Source of the DNA: Acidisoma silvae
GTDB lineage: Bacteria; Pseudomonadota; Alphaproteobacteria; Acetobacterales; Acetobacteraceae
Assembly: GCF_020618775.1 (NCBI RefSeq)
Contig: NZ_JAESVB010000006.1
Span: forward strand, 186,001-250,000
DNA length: 64,000 bases
Reading direction: 5' to 3'
Shown here: positions 33,750 through 42,372 of the stretch, one piece after another
Layout of the letters: each line of letters opens with the position of its first letter
How positions within the stretch are numbered: position 1 is the stretch's first letter
Notes under the pieces: generated by a model
The model's database searches: none
The model's input: only the letters and a program-made list of their open reading frames with translations
Told to the model about the DNA's origin: nothing
Made by a program: the position numbers and the translations under genes

Positions 33750-35129
33750 TCAGGCCGCCGTCAGCAGGGTCTGGAAGCGTTCCGGCATATCCAGCGGCCG
33801 CACGCGCCCGGCCGCATCCGTCAGGCCGACGCGATCCAGCCAGGACGCGAATTCCGGCGCGGGCTTCAGCCCCAGCATCTGCCGCAAAGCCAGCACGTCA
33901 TGGAAGGAGGTGCTCTGATAGCCCAGCATCACATCATCCGCACCGGGAATGCCCATGATGAAGGTAAGGCCGGCAGCGGAAAGCGAAGTCATCAGCAAAT
34001 CCATGTCGTCCTGATCGGCCTCGGCATGGTTGGTATAGCAAACATCGCAGCCCATCGGCACGCCGAGCAGCTTGGCGCAGAAATGATCCTCGAGCCCGGC
34101 GCGAATGATTTCCTTGCCGTTATAAAGATATTCCGGACCGATGAAGCCGACAACGGTATTGACCAGAAGCGGCGAGAAGCGGCGTGCCACCGCATAGGCC
34201 CGCGCCTCGATCGTCTGCTGGTCGCAGCCGTGATGGGCGTCGGCCGACAAGGCACTGCCCTGCCCGGTTTCGAAATACATGACATTGTCGCCGACCGTGC
34301 CGCGCTTGAGCGCCAGCGCCGCCTCGTGCGCTTCTTGCAGCGTGGCTAGGCTGAAGCCGAAGCTGGTATTGGTCGCTTCCGTCCCGGCGATGGACTGGAA
34401 GACGAGATCGACGGGCGTGCCGCCGGCCATGAGGTCTATCGCCGTCGTCACATGCGTCAGCACGCAGCTTTGCGTCGGCACTTCCAGCCGCTGGCGCAGA
34501 TCGTCCAGCATGGACAGCAGGTCATGCACGCGCTGCGGACTATCGGAGGCCGGGTTGATGCCGATGACCGCGTCGCCGCAGCCCAGCAGCAGGCCGTCGA
34601 CGATGCTGGCCAGGATGCCCTTGGGGTCATCGGTCGGGTGATTGGGCTGGAGGCGGGAGGCGAGCCGACCCGGCAGGCCGATGGTATCGCGGAAGGCCGT
34701 CGTGACATGGCATTTGGCGGCGATGAGGATGAGATCCTGCGCGCGGCAGATTTTGGAGACCGCCGCCGCCATTTCCGGCGTCAGCCCCGGCGCGATGGCG
34801 GCCAGGACGGCGCTATCGGCCTCGTCCGACAGCAGCCAGTCCCGCAGGCCGCCCACGGTCAGATGCGCGATACGGGCGAATGCCGACAGGTCATGCGTAT
34901 CGACGATGAGCCGCGTCACCTCGTCCGTCTCATAGGGAACGATGGCCTCGGACAGGAAGGTTTTGAGCGGCAGATCGGCCAGCGCCATCTGGGCGGCCAC
35001 ACGCTCCGCCATGGTGGTGGCCGCGACGCCAGCCAGCACGTCGCCCGACCGGTGCGGCGTGGCGCGGGCCAGCAGCGTCTTGAGGTCAGGAAACGAAAAG
35101 CGGGTACCGCCTATGGAATGAGCATACAT
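33750..35129 (-). CDS. eutB: Ethanolamine ammonia-lyase large subunit
   Basis: Catalytic heavy chain of ethanolamine ammonia-lyase, TIM-barrel, 459 residues. Family blocks: GDVLAGVAATTMAERVAAQMALADLPL, GDAVIGINPASDSPQRVHDLL, LTHVTTAIDLMAGGTPVDLVFQSIAGTEATNTSFG, and MYFETGQGSALSADAHHGCDQQTIEARAYAVAR. The C-terminal part has GCDVCYTNHAEADQDDMDLLMTSL. Start ATG has GAGGAG 8 bases upstream. With eutC only, this resembles the minimal eutBC loci that use ethanolamine as nitrogen source. No cobalamin-riboswitch-like leader was seen upstream. Confidence 0.96.
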   Translation of the reverse strand: MYAHSIGGTRFSFPDLKTLLARATPHRSGDVLAGVAATTMAERVAAQMALADLPLKTFLSEAIVPYETDEVTRLIVDTHDLSAFARIAHLTVGGLRDWLLSDEADSAVLAAIAPGLTPEMAAAVSKICRAQDLILIAAKCHVTTAFRDTIGLPGRLASRLQPNHPTDDPKGILASIVDGLLLGCGDAVIGINPASDSPQRVHDLLSMLDDLRQRLEVPTQSCVLTHVTTAIDLMAGGTPVDLVFQSIAGTEATNTSFGFSLATLQEAHEAALALKRGTVGDNVMYFETGQGSALSADAHHGCDQQTIEARAYAVARRFSPLLVNTVVGFIGPEYLYNGKEIIRAGLEDHFCAKLLGVPMGCDVCYTNHAEADQDDMDLLMTSLSAAGLTFIMGIPGADDVMLGYQSTSFHDVLALRQMLGLKPAPEFASWLDRVGLTDAAGRVRPLDMPERFQTLLTAA

Positions 35130-35269
35130 GCGGACAACTCCTCACCTCGGGCCAGCCCCGCCGGACTGTAACAGTCTCACGCCGAAGCTTAAGCATAAAT
35201 CGGACCGCTGAAAGCGCGTGTTGCAAAACTCAGGCGCGGCGGGCGTTACCGCGCGCCGCGGACCGTGCT

Positions 35270-36541
35270 ATGCGAGTCTCGTTCCTCTCTCGAAGGCCTG
35301 CGTCGGACAGAATGGTCAGCCTGCGGCGTACGCCGAAACTCTCTTCCGCCGGGGATTCGCCGCGCGCGGTCCGGGCGCGCCTGGACCGGATACCGATGGT
35401 GCCACGCCGCAGGCGGGAGCGGCCGCGCAATGTGCTGACCTGGTCGGCCGGCCTCTCCCTGGCGCTGCATGTGACCGCGCTGGCGCTGATGATCATCACC
35501 TTCCCGAACAAGACGCCGCCGGAGCCGCCGCCGACCAATGCGGTGGATGTGGTCTTTCAGCCGGGCGAGAAGACGAGTTCGGCGCCCCCGCGCCATGCCG
35601 CGCCGGAACCCACGCGCCCGGCTGCCCCCAAGGGACAGCGTAGCCCCCGGCCCGAACACACCGTTCAGGCCTCGCCGCCGCCCGCACCAGCGCCACAGCC
35701 CGAGCCACCCAAACCGGTGCCACCTGCACCGCAACCGCCGCCGCCTCAGCCGGTTCCGGCTCTCAAACCTGTGCCGCCGACACCGCGGCCAGCGCCCGCA
35801 CTGCCCAAACCGCCCGCGCCGCAACCGGCCGCGCCAAAGCCGCCGCCGGCGCTGCCCAAGATCAACCTGCCACCGCCACCGCCCCCCGCGCCGGCAGAGC
35901 CGAAAACGCCGACGCCTGTCCCGGCGCCCGTGCCGCTGCCTTCGGTGCTGACCGACAATCAGCCAGCAGAAGTGAATCTTTCACTGCCGCCGATGCCCGA
36001 ATTGCAGCCGATGAACCTGCCGCCGCCACCGCCCATGCCACCACCGCCGCCGGCCCGCCCGGCACAGCAGCGGACGGCGCAGGCACGCCGATCCGGTCAC
36101 GGCCGCAGCTCGACCTTCAGCCAAGGCGTGATAATGAACGGCATGTCCTTCAACGGCGGCGGCGGCAATGGCGGCCAGACGCAGGGCATGAACCTGAACC
36201 TGCCGTCCTCGATGCAGGCCAATTCCGGCAGCGACCTGGCCGTGAAGGGCGACCCCGGCACCAATTGGCTGTCCGAGCTTGAGCAATGGGTGAACCAGCG
36301 CGCGACCTATCCCGAAATGGCCGGGGAAATGGGGCAGCAGGGCGATGTGACCGTGCGCTTCACCGTCGACCGCGCCGGTCACGTCATCAAGCTCGAGATG
36401 GTAACGCCAACCGGCTTCGCCTTGCTCGACCAGGAATGGCTCGGGCTGTTCCGCAATGCCGATCTGCCACCGCTAACCCCGGATGCGAAATCCAACACGG
36501 TGACGGTGACGGCCACGATGCATTACCAGATCCTGCATTGA
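35270..36541 (+). CDS. TonB-family energy-transducer protein
   Basis: Inner-membrane-anchored protein that transmits proton-motive force to outer-membrane receptors. Order: a basic N-terminus; one membrane segment (NVLTWSAGLSLALHVTALALMIITF, about 61-85) with the TonB-type SxxxH in SLALH; a long Pro/Ala/Lys-rich linker (about 90-235) of PxP repeats; a Gly/Asn-rich region; and a C-terminal TonB-like domain (LEQWVNQRATYPEMAGEMGQQGDVTVRFTVDRAGHVIKLEM). The start is uncertain: ATGs at 35312 and 35396 are also possible. No exbB or exbD is adjacent. It could be a TonB paralogue or a TolA-like protein. Confidence 0.8.
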   Translation: MRVSFLSRRPASDRMVSLRRTPKLSSAGDSPRAVRARLDRIPMVPRRRRERPRNVLTWSAGLSLALHVTALALMIITFPNKTPPEPPPTNAVDVVFQPGEKTSSAPPRHAAPEPTRPAAPKGQRSPRPEHTVQASPPPAPAPQPEPPKPVPPAPQPPPPQPVPALKPVPPTPRPAPALPKPPAPQPAAPKPPPALPKINLPPPPPPAPAEPKTPTPVPAPVPLPSVLTDNQPAEVNLSLPPMPELQPMNLPPPPPMPPPPPARPAQQRTAQARRSGHGRSSTFSQGVIMNGMSFNGGGGNGGQTQGMNLNLPSSMQANSGSDLAVKGDPGTNWLSELEQWVNQRATYPEMAGEMGQQGDVTVRFTVDRAGHVIKLEMVTPTGFALLDQEWLGLFRNADLPPLTPDAKSNTVTVTATMHYQILH

Positions 36542-36617
36542 GGCCGGTCTGACGCCGCTCTTGCTCCGCTGCGGAAACAACCGGCAGAGTAGCCGCCTTC
36601 GAACGGAGCAAGGCGAA

Positions 36618-37643
36618 ATGCGGTTTCACACCCGGCTGGCAGTCGCGGCCCTCAGCGCATTGGTTCTTTGCACAAGCGCCGCGCAGGCCGCCACGCCGAT
36701 CCCCGTCAAGGTGATGATCGTCTCTCTTTTCGGTCCCGAAGGGGGCGTCTGGCAGAAAAACCTGCCGCTGACCGAGAGCATTCCGGTGCCGGGCCTCAGC
36801 CCCGACTATCCCGCGATCCATTGCAGCACGAGCGGCATCTGCCTGCTGACGACGGGGATGGGAGAGGTCAATGCCGCCGCCTCCGTCTCTGCCCTGGTCT
36901 ATTCCCGGCAATTCGATTTGCGGAAAACCTATTGGCTGGTCGCCGGCATTGCCGGAATCAATCCCCGCTACGGCACGCTGGGCTCCGCCGCCTGGGCGCA
37001 CTATCTTGTTTCCTGGGGCCTGCAATGGGAGCTGGACTCCCGCGAAGCCCCGAAATCCTGGCCGACGGGCTATACGGGCATCAATACCACCGGGCCGGAC
37101 CAAAAGCCGCCGCTGGACTACAAGACTGAGGTTTTTACACTCAACGCGGCTTTGCTCGACCGCGCCTATGCGCTGTCCAAGACCGTGCAGCTGGCCGATG
37201 CCCCCGAGGCGCAGAAGGCCCGGCGCCCTTACCCCGGCCCAGGCGGCCAGCCGCCGACCGTCCTGCAATGCGACACCCTATCCGGCGATACCTGGTGGAG
37301 CGGCACGCTTTTGGGTGAGCGCGCGGAGGCCTGGACCAAGCTGCTGACGGACGGCAAGGGCAAGTACTGCACCACTCAGCAGGAGGATAACGCAACCTAC
37401 GACGTGCTGGAGCGCGCGACATCGGCAGGACTGGCCGATGACAGCCGCATTGCCGTGCTGCGCACGGGGTCCGATTTCGACCGCCCGCCGCCGGGCGGCA
37501 ATGATGCCGATAATCTGCTGAACTACCAGCAACAGGGTGCCTTTATGATTGCGCTCGAAAACCTTTATCGCAGCGGCAATCCTCTGGTGCAGGCTATCGT
37601 CACGCATTGGCCTGCGTGGGAAAACGGCGTGCCGCAAAACTGA
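36618..37643 (+). CDS. Purine nucleoside permease-like (NUP family) exported protein
   Basis: 341 residues from the ATG at 36618 (AAGG 4 bases before), with a signal peptide (MRFHTRLAVAALSALVLCTS, cut near AQAAT). The mature protein matches the NUP family (PF06516) by VKVMIVSLFGPEGGVWQKNLPLTESIPVPGLSPDYP, GICLLTTGMGEVNAAASVSALVYS and YWLVAGIAGINPRYGTLGSAAWAHYLVSW. Despite the name from a yeast permease, the sequence has no membrane helices and resembles a nucleoside phosphorylase fold, so it is more likely a periplasmic nucleoside-binding or -cleaving protein. It stands alone. Confidence 0.8.
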   Translation: MRFHTRLAVAALSALVLCTSAAQAATPIPVKVMIVSLFGPEGGVWQKNLPLTESIPVPGLSPDYPAIHCSTSGICLLTTGMGEVNAAASVSALVYSRQFDLRKTYWLVAGIAGINPRYGTLGSAAWAHYLVSWGLQWELDSREAPKSWPTGYTGINTTGPDQKPPLDYKTEVFTLNAALLDRAYALSKTVQLADAPEAQKARRPYPGPGGQPPTVLQCDTLSGDTWWSGTLLGERAEAWTKLLTDGKGKYCTTQQEDNATYDVLERATSAGLADDSRIAVLRTGSDFDRPPPGGNDADNLLNYQQQGAFMIALENLYRSGNPLVQAIVTHWPAWENGVPQN

Positions 37644-37660
37644 CCCCGGCTTGATGAACC

Positions 37661-37741
37661 GGAAACAGTCAATTCCGCGTCTGCTTTGCTTGGCAGAATG
37701 GAAATGCCACCGAAGTCGAGATCGTCGACTATCATGGATAG
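37661..37741 (+). pseudogene. Truncated higB toxin (C-terminal remnant only)
   Basis: In one frame the 27 codons read NSQFRVCFAWQNGN then ATEVEIVDYHG and stop at TAG 37739-37741. The QFRVCF-W and VEIVDYH blocks are the invariant C-terminus of HigB/RelE-type mRNA interferases. An in-frame TGA lies just upstream and the preceding DNA belongs to the NUP-family gene, so about three quarters of the toxin is missing. The remnant ends 12 bases before the intact higA, the normal higBA spacing. Confidence 0.7.
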
Positions 37742-37753
37742 AGGACATCACTG

Positions 37754-38071
37754 GTGATCAAGCGTGAAGACCTCCATGGTCTTGATCTTAACGACATCGC
37801 ATCCGGCGCGCCGCTTCCGCCGCTAACCCCGGGAGACGTGCTGCTGGAGGAGTTTATGCGTCCCACCGGATTGTCCGCCCGCATGCTGGCCGCCGAGCTG
37901 GGCATCCCCGGAAACCGCATTTCGGCGATCCTCAACGGATCGCGCCGGATCACGGCCGAGACAGCCTTATTGCTCGCGCAGCGCTTCGGCACGTCCGCCG
38001 AACTATGGATGAATTTGCAATCGGCCCATGATCTGGCTGAAGCCCGTGCGAAAATGGCGATTGCTGCCTGA
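37754..38071 (+). CDS. higA: HigA-family antitoxin (orphan)
   Basis: A 105-residue XRE-type HTH protein starting at GTG 37754, with GAGG 9 bases upstream. PLTPGDVLLEEFMRPTGLSARMLAAELGIPGNRISAILNGSRRITAETALLLAQRFGTSAELWMNLQSAHDL is the canonical HigA body. Such antitoxins bind and repress their own promoter and neutralise HigB. Here the toxin gene in front is reduced to its last codons, so the protein has no local partner. It may protect against a HigB encoded elsewhere or have become a plain regulator. Confidence 0.9.
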   Translation: MIKREDLHGLDLNDIASGAPLPPLTPGDVLLEEFMRPTGLSARMLAAELGIPGNRISAILNGSRRITAETALLLAQRFGTSAELWMNLQSAHDLAEARAKMAIAA

Positions 38072-38087
38072 CCGGACAGGCAGACCG

Positions 38088-38408
38088 CTACCCCGCGCTG
38101 AGGATGCGCAATCCCGCGATGCCGGCGACGATCAGCCCCATGCAGCAGAGCCGCGCCACGCCAGCCGGTTCACCGAAGAGCAGGATTCCCAGAATGGCCG
38201 TGCCGACCGTGCCGATGCCGGTCCAGACGCCATAGGCCAGACCGACGGGGAGTGTTTTTAACGACAGGCTGAGGAGTGACATGCTGGCGATGACGAGCAC
38301 AACCGTCAGGACGCTCGGCACCAGTTTAGTGAAACCCTCTGAATATTTCATGGCAATCGCCCAGGCGATTTCCAGGCATCCGGCAACGACGAGAAACAGC
38401 CAGTTCAT
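38088..38408 (-). CDS. sugE: SugE/Gdx-type small multidrug resistance exporter
   Basis: A four-helix SMR protein of 106 residues. The membrane-embedded Glu13 lies in CLEIAWAIAMKYSEGFTKLVPS, and LKTLPVGLAYGVWTGIGTVGTAILGILLFGEP is the SugE/Gdx signature rather than the EmrE one. Proteins of this subtype export guanidinium ions and some quaternary ammonium compounds. No guanidine riboswitch was recognised in the short leader. It is divergent from an HxlR regulator, which probably controls it. Confidence 0.9.
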   Translation of the reverse strand: MNWLFLVVAGCLEIAWAIAMKYSEGFTKLVPSVLTVVLVIASMSLLSLSLKTLPVGLAYGVWTGIGTVGTAILGILLFGEPAGVARLCCMGLIVAGIAGLRILSAG

Positions 38409-38481
38409 AACATTTCACTCCCGCAAAGCGAGCCCGGCCTGAGACGCGCTGGTTCTTTTTGAGCGGCAGAACCATTTAGAC

Positions 38482-38508
38482 AAGTACGCACCTCAAAGTA
38501 CCTATAGG
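38482..38508. promoter_or_regulatory. Direct repeats in sugE/hxlR intergenic region
   Basis: AAGTAC occurs at 38482-38487 and again at 38496-38501, followed by TATAGG (38503-38508), a possible -10 element close to the hxlR ATG. GTAC-containing repeats are plausible HxlR operators, but the assignment rests on position alone. Confidence 0.3.
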
Positions 38509-38517
38509 CGGATTGCC

Positions 38518-38913
38518 ATGCCCATCGAGCCTGCCGCCTCACTTCGCCCCGCCAGCGTTTTCGACGCGGCTTGCCCGGCCCGCGATGCGCTGGAATTGAT
38601 CGCCTCGAAATGGGCTATCCTGGTGCTGACGGCGCTTGAGGATGGTACCGCGCGCAATGGCGCGCTGCTGCGCAAGATCGGCGGCCTGTCGCAAAAAATG
38701 CTGACCCAGACGCTGAAAGATCTGGAATGCAATGGGCTTGTGACCCGCTGCGACCATGACGCCAATCCACCGCATGTCGATTATTCGCTGACCGAACTCG
38801 GCCTATCCCTCACCCGGATGCTGGTGCTGCTCGATCATTGGGCGGAGGAGAATTTTCCGGCACTGGCAGCCGCTCGCGCGCTCTATGCAGAGCGGGTGGC
38901 GCGCAACGACTGA
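38518..38913 (+). CDS. HxlR-family transcriptional regulator
   Basis: A 131-residue winged-helix protein. The N-terminal Cys in DAACPARDALELIASKWAILVLTALEDG is the conserved redox- or electrophile-sensing position of many HxlR/DUF24 proteins. The HTH reads GALLRKIGGLSQKMLTQTLKDLECNGLVTR and the wing PPHVDYSLTELG. Divergent from sugE with 109 bases between them, so it most likely regulates that exporter and itself. Confidence 0.9.
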   Translation: MPIEPAASLRPASVFDAACPARDALELIASKWAILVLTALEDGTARNGALLRKIGGLSQKMLTQTLKDLECNGLVTRCDHDANPPHVDYSLTELGLSLTRMLVLLDHWAEENFPALAAARALYAERVARND

Positions 38914-38931
38914 GAAACGGGATAGCTGCCG

Positions 38932-39405
38932 TCAGCCTTTGGCGACGGCCGGCTGAACGCTGATCGTGGCGGTGGGCGCGCCATAGACGTCGCGGGCGCG
39001 CTTGAGGAAGGCATAGACCATGCGGCGCACGGCTTCCGCGAAGACGGTGCCGATGGCCATTTGCAGGACTCGGCTGCGGAATTCGAAATCGACAAAGAAA
39101 TCGATCAGGCAGCCCTGCGGGTCGGGCTTGAAGATCCAGCGGTTGTTCAAATACTTGAACGGCCCGTTTTCGTAATGGACCATGATGGTATGCGAGGGGT
39201 CGAGCGTCACCCGGCTGGTGAAGCTTTCGCGGAAGGGACCGAAGCCGATCGTCAGATCCGCGACCAGCTGCGTTTCGGTGCGGCTGCGAATGCGCGCGCC
39301 CACGCACCAGGGCAGGAATTGCGGATATTTGCCGACATCCGCCACAAGATCGAACATCTGCTGCGGCGTGTAGGGAACGCGTTTTTGCTCGGCGTAGCGG
39401 GGCAT
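38932..39405 (-). CDS. RatA/COQ10-type SRPBCC lipid-binding protein
   Basis: A 157-residue START-like protein. PYTPQQMFDLVADVGKYPQFLPWC at the N-terminus and GPFRESFTSRVTLDP, plus FVDFEFRSRVLQMAIGTVFAEAVRRMVYAF at the C-terminus, are hallmarks of the COQ10/RatA family, which binds ubiquinone or its precursors and supports respiration. E. coli RatA was described as a ribosome-association toxin, but in alphaproteobacteria a coenzyme Q chaperone role is more widely assumed. Its ATG shares one base with the lipA stop, so the two are translationally coupled. Confidence 0.88.
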   Translation of the reverse strand: MPRYAEQKRVPYTPQQMFDLVADVGKYPQFLPWCVGARIRSRTETQLVADLTIGFGPFRESFTSRVTLDPSHTIMVHYENGPFKYLNNRWIFKPDPQGCLIDFFVDFEFRSRVLQMAIGTVFAEAVRRMVYAFLKRARDVYGAPTATISVQPAVAKG

Positions 39406-40367
39406 CAGTCTGCCGCAACCTTCTTGGCCAGCTGCGCCGCACGGGCGGCGGCAAGCTGCGCGAAATCCGCATCCGCGTGATAGGAACTGCGGGTCAGCGG
39501 CGTGGCGGAGACCATCAGGAACCCTTTGGCCCGCGCCAGCGACGCATAATCGGCGAATTCATCCGGCGTCACGAAGGACGCGACGGAGGCGTGTTTCGGC
39601 GTCGGCTGCAAATATTGGCCGAGGGTGATGAAATCGACATCGGCGATGCGCAGATCGTCCATCACCTGCCCGACCTCGGGCCTGGCCTCACCCAATCCCA
39701 CCATCATGCCGGATTTGGTGAAGATCGACGGATTGAGCATCTTCACATGGTCCAGCAGGCGCAGCGACTGGTAGTAGCGCGCGCCGGGACGGATGGTGGG
39801 ATAGAGCCGGGGCACCGTCTCCAGATTGTGGTTAAAGACGTCGGGTGCCGCTTCGGCCATGATCTCAACCGATCCCGGCTTGCGCAGAAAGTCCGGCGTC
39901 AGCACTTCGATCGTCGTCTCAGGCGCGGCGCGGCGGATGGCACCGATCACGGCCGCGAAGTGTCTGGCCCCGCCATCGGCGAGGTCATCCCGGTCCACCG
40001 ATGTGATCACGACATGGCGCAGGCCGAGCTTGGCGACGGCATCGGCCACACGGTTCGGCTCATCGGCGTCCAGCGCGTCCGGCATGCCGGTGCGAACATT
40101 GCAGAAGGCGCAGGCGCGCGTGCAGGTATCGCCCATGATCATCATGGTGGCGTGTTTCTGCGACCAGCATTCGCCGATATTCGGACAGGCCGCTTCCTCG
40201 CAGACCGTGACCAGCTTGTGGTCGCGCATCAAGGCCCGTGTCTCATGATAGACCGGATGCTGCGGCGCACGGACCTTGATCCAGTCGGGCTTGCTGCGCG
40301 CGACCGGATTGTCGGGCCGATGGGCCTTTTCAGGATGACGATGGTCGATGACGAGCCGCGTGGCCAT
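39405..40367 (-). CDS. lipA: Lipoyl synthase
   Basis: Radical-SAM enzyme that inserts two sulfurs into protein-bound octanoyl groups. 320 residues with both cluster motifs: the auxiliary-cluster [13 protein letters not shown] (CX4CX5C) and the radical-SAM [10 protein letters not shown] (CX3CX2C). [10 protein letters not shown] near the C-terminus is the RSSYxA block that ligates the auxiliary cluster through Ser. The product modifies the lipoyl domains of PdhB and PdhC encoded upstream in the same direction, so enzyme and cofactor synthesis are linked. Confidence 0.97.
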   Translation of the reverse strand: MATRLVIDHRHPEKAHRPDNPVARSKPDWIKVRAPQHPVYHETRALMRDHKLVTVCEEAACPNIGECWSQKHATMMIMGDTCTRACAFCNVRTGMPDALDADEPNRVADAVAKLGLRHVVITSVDRDDLADGGARHFAAVIGAIRRAAPETTIEVLTPDFLRKPGSVEIMAEAAPDVFNHNLETVPRLYPTIRPGARYYQSLRLLDHVKMLNPSIFTKSGMMVGLGEARPEVGQVMDDLRIADVDFITLGQYLQPTPKHASVASFVTPDEFADYASLARAKGFLMVSATPLTRSSYHADADFAQLAAARAAQLAKKVAAD

Positions 40368-40429
40368 GGATCCTATCCTCGCCGAGAGCCGCCTTTGGGC
40401 GCAACGCCCAAGGGAACAGCTCTGACGGC

Positions 40430-41827
40430 CTAGAAGTGTATGGCCCGGCCGTAAGCGTCAAGCACTGCCTCATGCATGCTTTCGCTGACGGTCGGATGCG
40501 GGAAGACCGTCTCCATCAGCTCGGCCTCGGTCGTCTCCAACGTGCGGCCGATGACATAGCCCTGGATCATTTCCGTGACTTCGGCACCGACCATATGCGC
40601 GCCCAGCAGCTCGCCGGTCTTGGCGTCGAAGACGGTCTTCACCATGCCTTCGGGCTCGCCCATGGCAATGGCCTTGCCGTTGCCGATGAAGGGGAAACGG
40701 CCGACCTTGACCTCATGGCCGGCGGCCTTTGCTTTCGCTTCCGTGAGACCGACGGAGGCGACCTGCGGACGGCAATAGGTGCAGCCCGGAATATTGCCGG
40801 CATTGAGCGGATGCGGATGCTTGCCGGCGATCAGCTCGGCGACGATGACACCCTCATGGCTCGCCTTATGCGCAAGCCAGGGCGGCCCGGCGACATCCCC
40901 GATGGCATAGAGCCCGTCCACGCCGGTGCGGCCGAAACCGTCCACCACGATATGCGTGCGATCCACCTTTACGCCGGCCTCTTCCAGACCAAGGTTTTCG
41001 ACATTGCCGACGATGCCGACCGCCGAGATGACGCGATCGACCGTAATGTCCTGCGGCTTGCCGGCGACCTCGATAGTGACGGTGACATTATCCGCCCCCT
41101 TCTTCACGCCCTTCACGGCAATCCCGGTCTGGATGACCATGCCCTGCTTTTCCAGGGACTTGCGGGCGAAGGCGCTGATTTCCTCGTCCTCCACCGGCAG
41201 GATGCGGTCCATGACTTCGACCACCGTCACCTTCGCCCCCATATTGAGGTAGAAGCTGGCGAATTCGATGCCGATGGCGCCCGAGCCGATCACCAGCAGG
41301 GATTTCGGCATCATGGTCGGCACCATGGCGTGCTTGTAGTTCCAGATCAGCTTGCCGTCCGCCTCGATGCCCGGCAGTTCGCGGGCGCGGGCGCCGGTGG
41401 CAAGGATGATATGCGGCGCCTTGACGGTCGCGACCACCTTGCCGTCCTTCTCCACCGTCAGCGTGTTCTTGCCGGCCAGCTTGGCCGCGCCGTCGATGAC
41501 GGTGACCTTATTCTTCTTAAGCAGAAAACCGACGCCGGTGGCGAGCTGCTTGGCGACGCCGCGTGAGCGCTTCACCACCTTGTCGAGGTCGAATTTAATG
41601 TTGTCGGCCGAAAAGCCGAATTCATCGAGATGGGCCAGCATGTGGGACACCTCGGCGCTGCGCAGCAGGGCCTTGGTCGGGATACAGCCCCAGTTGAGGC
41701 AGATGCCGCCCAGATGCTCGCGCTCCACAACGGCTGTCTTCAGGCCAAGCTGGGCCGCGCGAATGGCGGCGACATAGCCGCCGGGGCCACCGCCGACGAC
41801 CACGACATCAAAGCTTTGCTCGGCCAT
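40430..41827 (-). CDS. lpdA: Dihydrolipoamide dehydrogenase (E3)
   Basis: FAD/NAD flavoprotein that reoxidises dihydrolipoamide. The FAD motif [21 protein letters not shown], the redox disulfide in [13 protein letters not shown], the NAD motif [17 protein letters not shown] and the C-terminal His-Glu active site in [17 protein letters not shown] are intact. The ATG at 41827 with GAGAGGAAA upstream is chosen; a longer frame to 41878 would overlap the GNAT gene. [14 protein letters not shown] carries a CxxC pair in the otherwise conserved interface loop, as seen in several alphaproteobacterial E3 proteins. Member of the pdh operon. Confidence 0.96.
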   Translation of the reverse strand: MAEQSFDVVVVGGGPGGYVAAIRAAQLGLKTAVVEREHLGGICLNWGCIPTKALLRSAEVSHMLAHLDEFGFSADNIKFDLDKVVKRSRGVAKQLATGVGFLLKKNKVTVIDGAAKLAGKNTLTVEKDGKVVATVKAPHIILATGARARELPGIEADGKLIWNYKHAMVPTMMPKSLLVIGSGAIGIEFASFYLNMGAKVTVVEVMDRILPVEDEEISAFARKSLEKQGMVIQTGIAVKGVKKGADNVTVTIEVAGKPQDITVDRVISAVGIVGNVENLGLEEAGVKVDRTHIVVDGFGRTGVDGLYAIGDVAGPPWLAHKASHEGVIVAELIAGKHPHPLNAGNIPGCTYCRPQVASVGLTEAKAKAAGHEVKVGRFPFIGNGKAIAMGEPEGMVKTVFDAKTGELLGAHMVGAEVTEMIQGYVIGRTLETTEAELMETVFPHPTVSESMHEAVLDAYGRAIHF

Positions 41828-41864
41828 GACTATTTCCTCTCTATCGAAACGGCGATCGGCGCCG

Positions 41865-42347
41865 TCAGCTTTCGGCAAGCGCCGTCAAGGACGGCCCGGT
41901 CAGGCGCTGGCGGGTCCAGCCATCAAGCGGAAAGGCTCCGATCGAGCGATAGAAGCCGATCGCGTTGCTGTTCCAGTTCAGGACATCCCAATCCATGCGG
42001 GCGCAGCCCTGGGAAATGGCGCGCTGAGCCAGGAAACGGAAGATCTTGCGGCCGATGCCAGCCCCGCGATGCGCGGGATCGACATAGATATCCTCCACGT
42101 AAAGCCCGTGCCGGCCGCGAAAAGTGCTGAAATTATAGAACCAGAGCGAGAAGCCGGCGGGCTTGCCGCCCAGTTCCGCGATCAGCGCTTCGGCGCGCGC
42201 CGGCGTGCCGAACAGGGAATCGTGGAAATCCGCTTCCGTCGCCTGGACCTCGTCTTCCAGATGCTCGAAGGCAGCCAGAGCCTTCACGAAGCCGAGGATG
42301 GTTGGCACATCCTCGGGCGTCGCGAGGCGAAGCGTCACGCCCGTCAT
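41865..42347 (-). CDS. GNAT N-acetyltransferase (SSAT-like)
   Basis: A 160-residue acetyl-CoA-dependent acetyltransferase. LYVEDIYVDPAHRGAGIGRKIFRFLA contains the acetyl-CoA loop RGAGIG, and CARMDWDVLNWNSNAIGFYRSIGA is typical of the spermidine/spermine or diamine acetyltransferase group. It sits between pdhC and lpd inside the pdh operon, with 25 bases to pdhC. Whether it acts on polyamines, lysine side chains or another amine is not known. Confidence 0.85.
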   Translation of the reverse strand: MTGVTLRLATPEDVPTILGFVKALAAFEHLEDEVQATEADFHDSLFGTPARAEALIAELGGKPAGFSLWFYNFSTFRGRHGLYVEDIYVDPAHRGAGIGRKIFRFLAQRAISQGCARMDWDVLNWNSNAIGFYRSIGAFPLDGWTRQRLTGPSLTALAES

Positions 42348-42372
42348 GGTCAGTTCCCCGCAGCCCGTCCGG

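Noticed and set aside
35130-35269. Cobalamin riboswitch upstream of eutBC
   Set aside because: Only 140 bases are available and no B12-box-like sequence is seen on the minus strand.
35230-36382. Gly/Arg-rich minus-strand frames opposite the TonB-family gene
   Set aside because: They mirror the Pro-rich linker codons (CCG/GCG) of the plus-strand gene.
38409-38517. Guanidine riboswitch upstream of sugE
   Set aside because: The leader is short and lacks the paired ACGR-loop hairpins or a ykkC-like core; an HxlR regulator is present instead.
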